The notes below the pieces were generated by a model. That model saw only the letters and a program-made list of their open reading frames with translations, ran no database searches and was not told where the DNA came from. A stretch of 64,000 nt of DNA from Lineus longissimus. Its lineage: Eukaryota; Nemertea; Pilidiophora; Heteronemertea; Lineidae. Positions 56,301-62,300 of the stretch are shown here, one piece after another (position 1 is the first letter of the stretch; each line of letters begins with the position of its first letter). A program made the position numbers and the translations under genes. Where the stretch lies: the NCBI RefSeq assembly GCF_910592395.1, contig NC_088308.1, positions 9,003,001 to 9,067,000 on the forward strand, written 5' to 3'.

Positions 56301-59300
56301 TAATTTTGAACTCAAAATGTAGAAAACTTAGAGATTACTTACATTGTAGGGTGTCTTGGGAGCACCGGGTGTGAGGGCCGTCCGCACGTAGATTCCACCT
56401 CCAGTGCCAACTGGCTTGATCCCGAAATACTTGAGAGCGTCTACATCGCCAACCAACTCGTAAAAGACTTTGCTTTCAGGAGTCTAAAATGGAGAAAGTC
56501 ATGATTATAGTCACAGTAAATACTGATAATAATGCATTAATGATACCAGATATCCATGACTAATGGATATCTGATAATACTGATAATTTTTTAAAGCGCC
56601 TTCTGTGGTCAAGTACTTTGCTTAAAGCACTTTTGGGATCATCGCCACCCCAGTCTCCACCGAAAAGTTTCTGGGGTTTCAAGGAGCTCCTTACAAAGAG
56701 CTTATTTGACCGTTACAGGAACCTTGTATAGTGAGTGACTCAGCCGAGAGTCAAACTCACAAGCTCTCGATGATGAGGCCGACGCTCTTTCACGACACTA
56801 GTGTGAAATTTTGCCCCTTGAATTTGGCTGTACATGTATGACATTCAGTTCCGGATGAACTTTGTCACTTGTCACCGGTGGTTTCAAAACAAATGTCTTC
56901 GAAGAATCTGCAGGATCTTTTGCCCAAAGAGGATCCGTAAGGTAGACCTACTCCAAAGAACAGGGTGCACACTAATCGCCAAAATAGTTCAAAGGCGTCG
57001 CTGGAGTTGGCTGGGACATGGGGAAAAGAAATCAAGGCTGTCCAAAAGAGACCTGGTGCTATTCAGTAGATAAGGAGATGAAGCAGCTTGGTCTGACTTG
57101 GGGTAACATCCACAGCGAGGCTGACGACCGCACAGGGTGGGGAATGAAAATTGAAGTCTTATGTGCCCTCTAGGCACAAATTTGACTATTTTTAAAGTAA
57201 GTAAGTAAGTTTCACAGGTGGAATGAAGAACAAACCGGCCATTTCCAAAGAGCAGGCCACATGCGCGTCACACATGACATATTTCACCTCGCGTCCTCCC
57301 ACGTCATTTTTTTACAGTCAGTGAAGAAACATGCTTGTGACATGTCAGGCCAAAGACGGAGGACATCGGGCTCACAATGAGGCACCCAATCGGATATCCA
57401 CGCTTTCTTACCATCTGTATGGCTATACGAATAATTAGACCGATGTGGCATGGCCCCTCTGGAGCCTTGATGGGGTCCATCTCATATAAGAGACATAGGC
57501 CTGGTCCTGGAGTATAGCCATAAAACTTAAATTGAACGCTGAGAAGAAGAAGTGACATGTGGCATGTGAAACATAACATTATTGCCATTTTCGATAATCC
57601 CTGGCAAACTTTCAGCAAATGTTTGCCAGGAGGTTGCCTTAGCTGCAATTTGAAGGTACATGTATAACTGACTCACTCCAGGGGTGTCTGCATCAGTAGC
57701 CGTCACGGTATAGAAGACATTGTCAATGGGCTCGTGCTCAAGGACAGATCTTGAGACCTGTGGTAGCGGCGAGGGGAAAATAGGCCGGTTGAAGTTCCTT
57801 CGTACTGTGATGAAGACAAGGGTAGAGGCTGTACGGGGCGGTTTACCATTGTCCGCGGCTTTGACACGAAGCTGAAGAAAGTAAAGAAGAAATATGTAAA
57901 GTGAAGAAATATATAAAGACACAGTAAACAGTGAGATTTTCACCAGCTTTTTACTTTTACGATTGTTCATAAATGCACTTTCAAAGATGAAATGTCAACT
58001 GTCATGAATTCAGTAATTGTGAGCAAATGGTTAATTTAGTTTGCCAACTTGCTGAGAATGAGCCAATTTGCCAACTTGAGCAACCTGAAGCATGGTTCTT
58101 CACAGTGTTTTCTCAAGGCAGGGTGGGATACCCTCGATATTCAAGAAGTTTTGCCAGTGTGTTACACATAAGGTTGGGTGGCCAGCAGTGTCAGTTTTGA
58201 GTGGCCCTATAGAAACCCTTTACAAAACCTCAAGCAAGGTTATGGGTGGCTGCTTCCAAGGTAGGGTGGTAAGCTCTCAAGGTAGGGTTGGACACCCTGA
58301 CAAATGGCCTTGTGGAGAACACAGCTGAACATGTCGCGTCATCAGTAACAAACTGTGACGTCATTGTTTGTATAATGACGTCATCAGCAGGTTGATCCGG
58401 CCAAAATGATGTCAGGTGGAGAAGTCCACAGTGTGTCCGTACAACTACGTTAATTGTCAACACATCAGGAACCAAAATTGGGTTTCACGGCTGCTCATGC
58501 ATGCATGCATGTTGGTGGTTCCCTGGGACAAACGTTGAACAAGAGTCTGGTGATGATGCATTCCACTTGCCAGGGCAATATAATTGAAGTGTAATAAAGG
58601 TCTTCTGGCTTACCAAAGAATGATTGGAACTAGGTAGATTACTGGTATATTATACTTACGGTGAAAGTGTCGTTGGCCACTGTCAGAAGGCTTGATTTCA
58701 AGCTTATATCACCGAGAGTATTGACCTGGAAATATATTGGTCCATCGATATCTCCAGGCATGGTGTATGATACAATTCTGAAATTGTTCTGGAAAAAAAA
58801 ATTGAAATCAACAACTGACAGGAGATAAGTTTGTTCATGCTGCTGCCAAAATATTATCAGTTATATTGAGTGGCTGTATTGCCAGCCGATGTAGGTCAGT
58901 ACTTGAATTACCGGCTATAGATAAGCGACTGTATTGGTAGCTGATATAGGCCAGTACTTGAATCACGAGTTATGGAAAGCGACAACTGGCTGCTGAAATA
59001 GGCCAATAGAAGAAAAACCAAAGTTGAGCTTACAGTACAAATGTCAATATACATCCCGTAAATCGCGTCTTTGGTGCCTCACTGACGCGTCGTTAGTTAC
59101 GCGTAGGTTGCGGGTGAAATATGCGAAACAAAGAGAGGTAAGCACGTCACTGGCGCGTCATTAGTGGGCATTTCGCATGTACCTTGCGCGAACTTTGCAC
59201 GTTACTGACGCGAAGGAGGAGGGATGTCAATTGTGATTTGGACTGTAGTCTGTTATGGACAATAATCTATGTATAATCTGCCAATATTTTCTTACACTTG

Positions 59301-62300
59301 TGTCCGCATCATCTGCGCTGACTTTCATGAACGTCCTCCCGGTCTGCTGTGTCGCATCAATTGTCTTGTAGTAGACTTTAGAGAAGAAGATCGGCGTCTT
59401 CAAATTTCGATCAACGGGTATGGTGACTGTAGCAGTGACAGTTGCTGTGCGCGAATTTGGAAGGCCCTTGTCCTTGGCGGTCACTAGAACCTGATGTGAA
59501 TAGAGTATGACTTAGCAGCATGCACAATTGTGTATTAGTTCACTGATAACAAGCATTCTAATCATGGCATCATTGACACTTTAGAGCAGGGCTAATATGC
59601 ATTGGTATCATCAAATTCTCACTGGGAGGGACACATTCCACTATAGCGATTTTGCGATGTCTAAAAGTTCTACAGAAATAAAAGCTCTAACCAATTCTGT
59701 CAATCGACCCCATCCCACCCTCGTAGTCGAAAAAAAAATTATTCAATTTGGATGCACCCGGCCAGAGAAACCGTATAAAACACTTTAGAGAAGCTGGGGA
59801 TATCTGGTGTCATCTGGAGGAACTAAAAATAGGGCGTACCTGAAAAATTTAGGTCGTACAATCTTGGCACTGAAAGAGTTAATGATGCCTGAAATAATGC
59901 GGCAACTACCCATGTTTCTGCGTTTACCTTATATTGTAGTGGTGCCTCTCCTACCAACGTTTTGATAAGGGATATCCCACAGGTATCCTTGTTCACCCGG
60001 AAAAATGGAGTCGCTACAGCATCGCCGACCATTGTACATTCAATGGTGTTGTGTGGTGACTGAAATGAGAGGAATTATTTTGAAAGATTTTCTCACTATA
60101 ATGATCATACATGTACACCTGACTGAAATCAGAGGAGGCGTTCAGAAGGATTTTCTCAATACAGTTAGTTATACATGTACACCTGACTGAAATCAGAAAA
60201 GGTTTTTTTCTCTCAGTATAATCATCATACATGTTGAACCTGACAGAAGTCAGAGGAGGCATTCTGAAGGATTTATCGATTAAGACAAGAAAAATTCAAA
60301 AATAGTCGAAGACAGCATATCTGCAGGCATTTTTATTGATATTACGTTCCACTTTTTTGATAAGTAAGTAATGATAACCTTTTAAATGACATGATTTGAG
60401 CCCTTTCCTTTTTTTCCACTGTTCCCTTTGTTTCAGGTGGCCCAAAAATATGCCTCTCAAAATATAATCATTGGTCCAATACCGAAAAATCGAAGTCCTG
60501 TAGAGAACTAAAGCATAGATCTCTCCATTTCTGCAATAACTCCTTTTCAGAAGCAAAGAAAACACAAAAATCTTCGGGAAAATTCGAAATATCACATCCC
60601 TGACACTTGAATCAATAACGACCATGCAAAGTTTTCGCATACCTGTATGTCAGCATCTCGGACGGGGACAGTGTAAAACACCTGACCCGGAGCTTGGTAG
60701 TCCAGGATAGTGCCAGCTGTAAAGTCCTTGTTGCCAGTGCCAGTCCCTTGGAAGACAGGGTCATTAAGGTTCCTCTGGATTGTAATCGAGACAGTCCCCG
60801 TACCTCGTCGCCCACCACCATCCTCTGCAACCACCACAAGCTGCAAAATTGAACAAACATCAGTTGAATGCACACGTAGTGATAACCATTTTGTTGCGAT
60901 GGACAGGGGTTTCCAGTCCAGTGCATCACGACGCTCATCGCAGCGATCTACGATGCAATGACTTCCTGCCATGCATAGAATTGCGCATTTTTGTCCACAG
61001 CATCACGATGTCATCAGATTGCAAGTTGAACTGTGTTACAAAAAGCCTAGGGAAGCCTTGGTATCTGTTATATAAATGTTAAATAAAATTTCAACATCAT
61101 TATCTTCATTATATCACCATGGTCATGACAACATTTTGAGTAGAGAATTTAGATAACAATGATAATGATAAGATAATGGCTTCCAAAAACTTTAACATAA
61201 TAATAATAGCTTCCATAAACTTTCTAAATACCAGGCAAGTGGACTTTAAGATTTGAGTGTAGCAAAGCATACTTTTTACGCACTTCCATAAGCGACGAAC
61301 ACACTGCAAGTATATTCCAATTGGAACATTCGCAATGCAAAGCAAATATTTGGATCCAGCCACTGATCCAGATCCAGATAAGCCCAACTCCAATGCAGTT
61401 ACACCTTGGCCTGTACTGATACAGACAATACAAGCTCCACAATCTGGGCAGGTGTTGACAATAAGCAGCAAGAAGGCCATGTACAGTTGATGAAGGATAG
61501 TAGCAAAATTGCCCGTCAATTCAAAGAGTTCTGTTCTCAGCTTCTGGCCCTAGTCAGTACTGGGACACACTCATTTCACTGACCATTTTGCCCAGGGCCT
61601 TTTGACCAAGGAGGCAGAGTCCATTGCAATTCATGTTACTCACTTGGAAGGATCTGCTTGCTCTGGCACAGACACCAGATACAAGTCACCTCGGTTTCAG
61701 GTCTCATTCTAAAAATGGGAACGAGCCAGGAATTTTAGCTTCTTGAAAGCCGTGCTATCCAGAAATTCAATCCTGGGTTCTCCCCGGGATGGAACCGGGG
61801 ACCTATGCATTGTAGCCAGCAGTGTTAACATCTGGGCTATGAGGCTTCTACCATTCTTACCCTGTAATTAAGACTTGGGTCCGTTGTAAGGTCCCTGATC
61901 GTTTTGATTTCACCCGTGTTATCAACAGCGAAGAAGCTTTCGGCAGCGACATCTCCTTGTGAATAGTACCTGACTATGTTAAATGGACTCTGAAATTATA
62001 TTATAATAAGGAAAAATCAAAACTTGAGAATTTGACCATTCAGAGTGGTAATCCTTTGAACAAAATGGAGGAAATAACCGACCCACCATTGGCCTAAGTG
62101 TCCCTCTTGAATATACAGGAGCCTGTAGAAAATTGCATAAGTAATGTCTGTATAATTATCGCTAAGGTGCATCCTATTTGACACCAGGACCCGGTTGTTC
62201 AAAAGCATCAAAGTCACGTTATCCCTTACGGCTACGTAAAGTACCCTCAAGGACGTTATCTCTTTCAGTTAAATCCATTCAGATTTTCACGTTAAGACCT

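Noticed and set aside
56834-57073. Host gene with RRRWSWLGHG
   Set aside because: The motif order is that of LINE polyprotein C-termini, and the frame decays downstream; annotated as a LINE relic.
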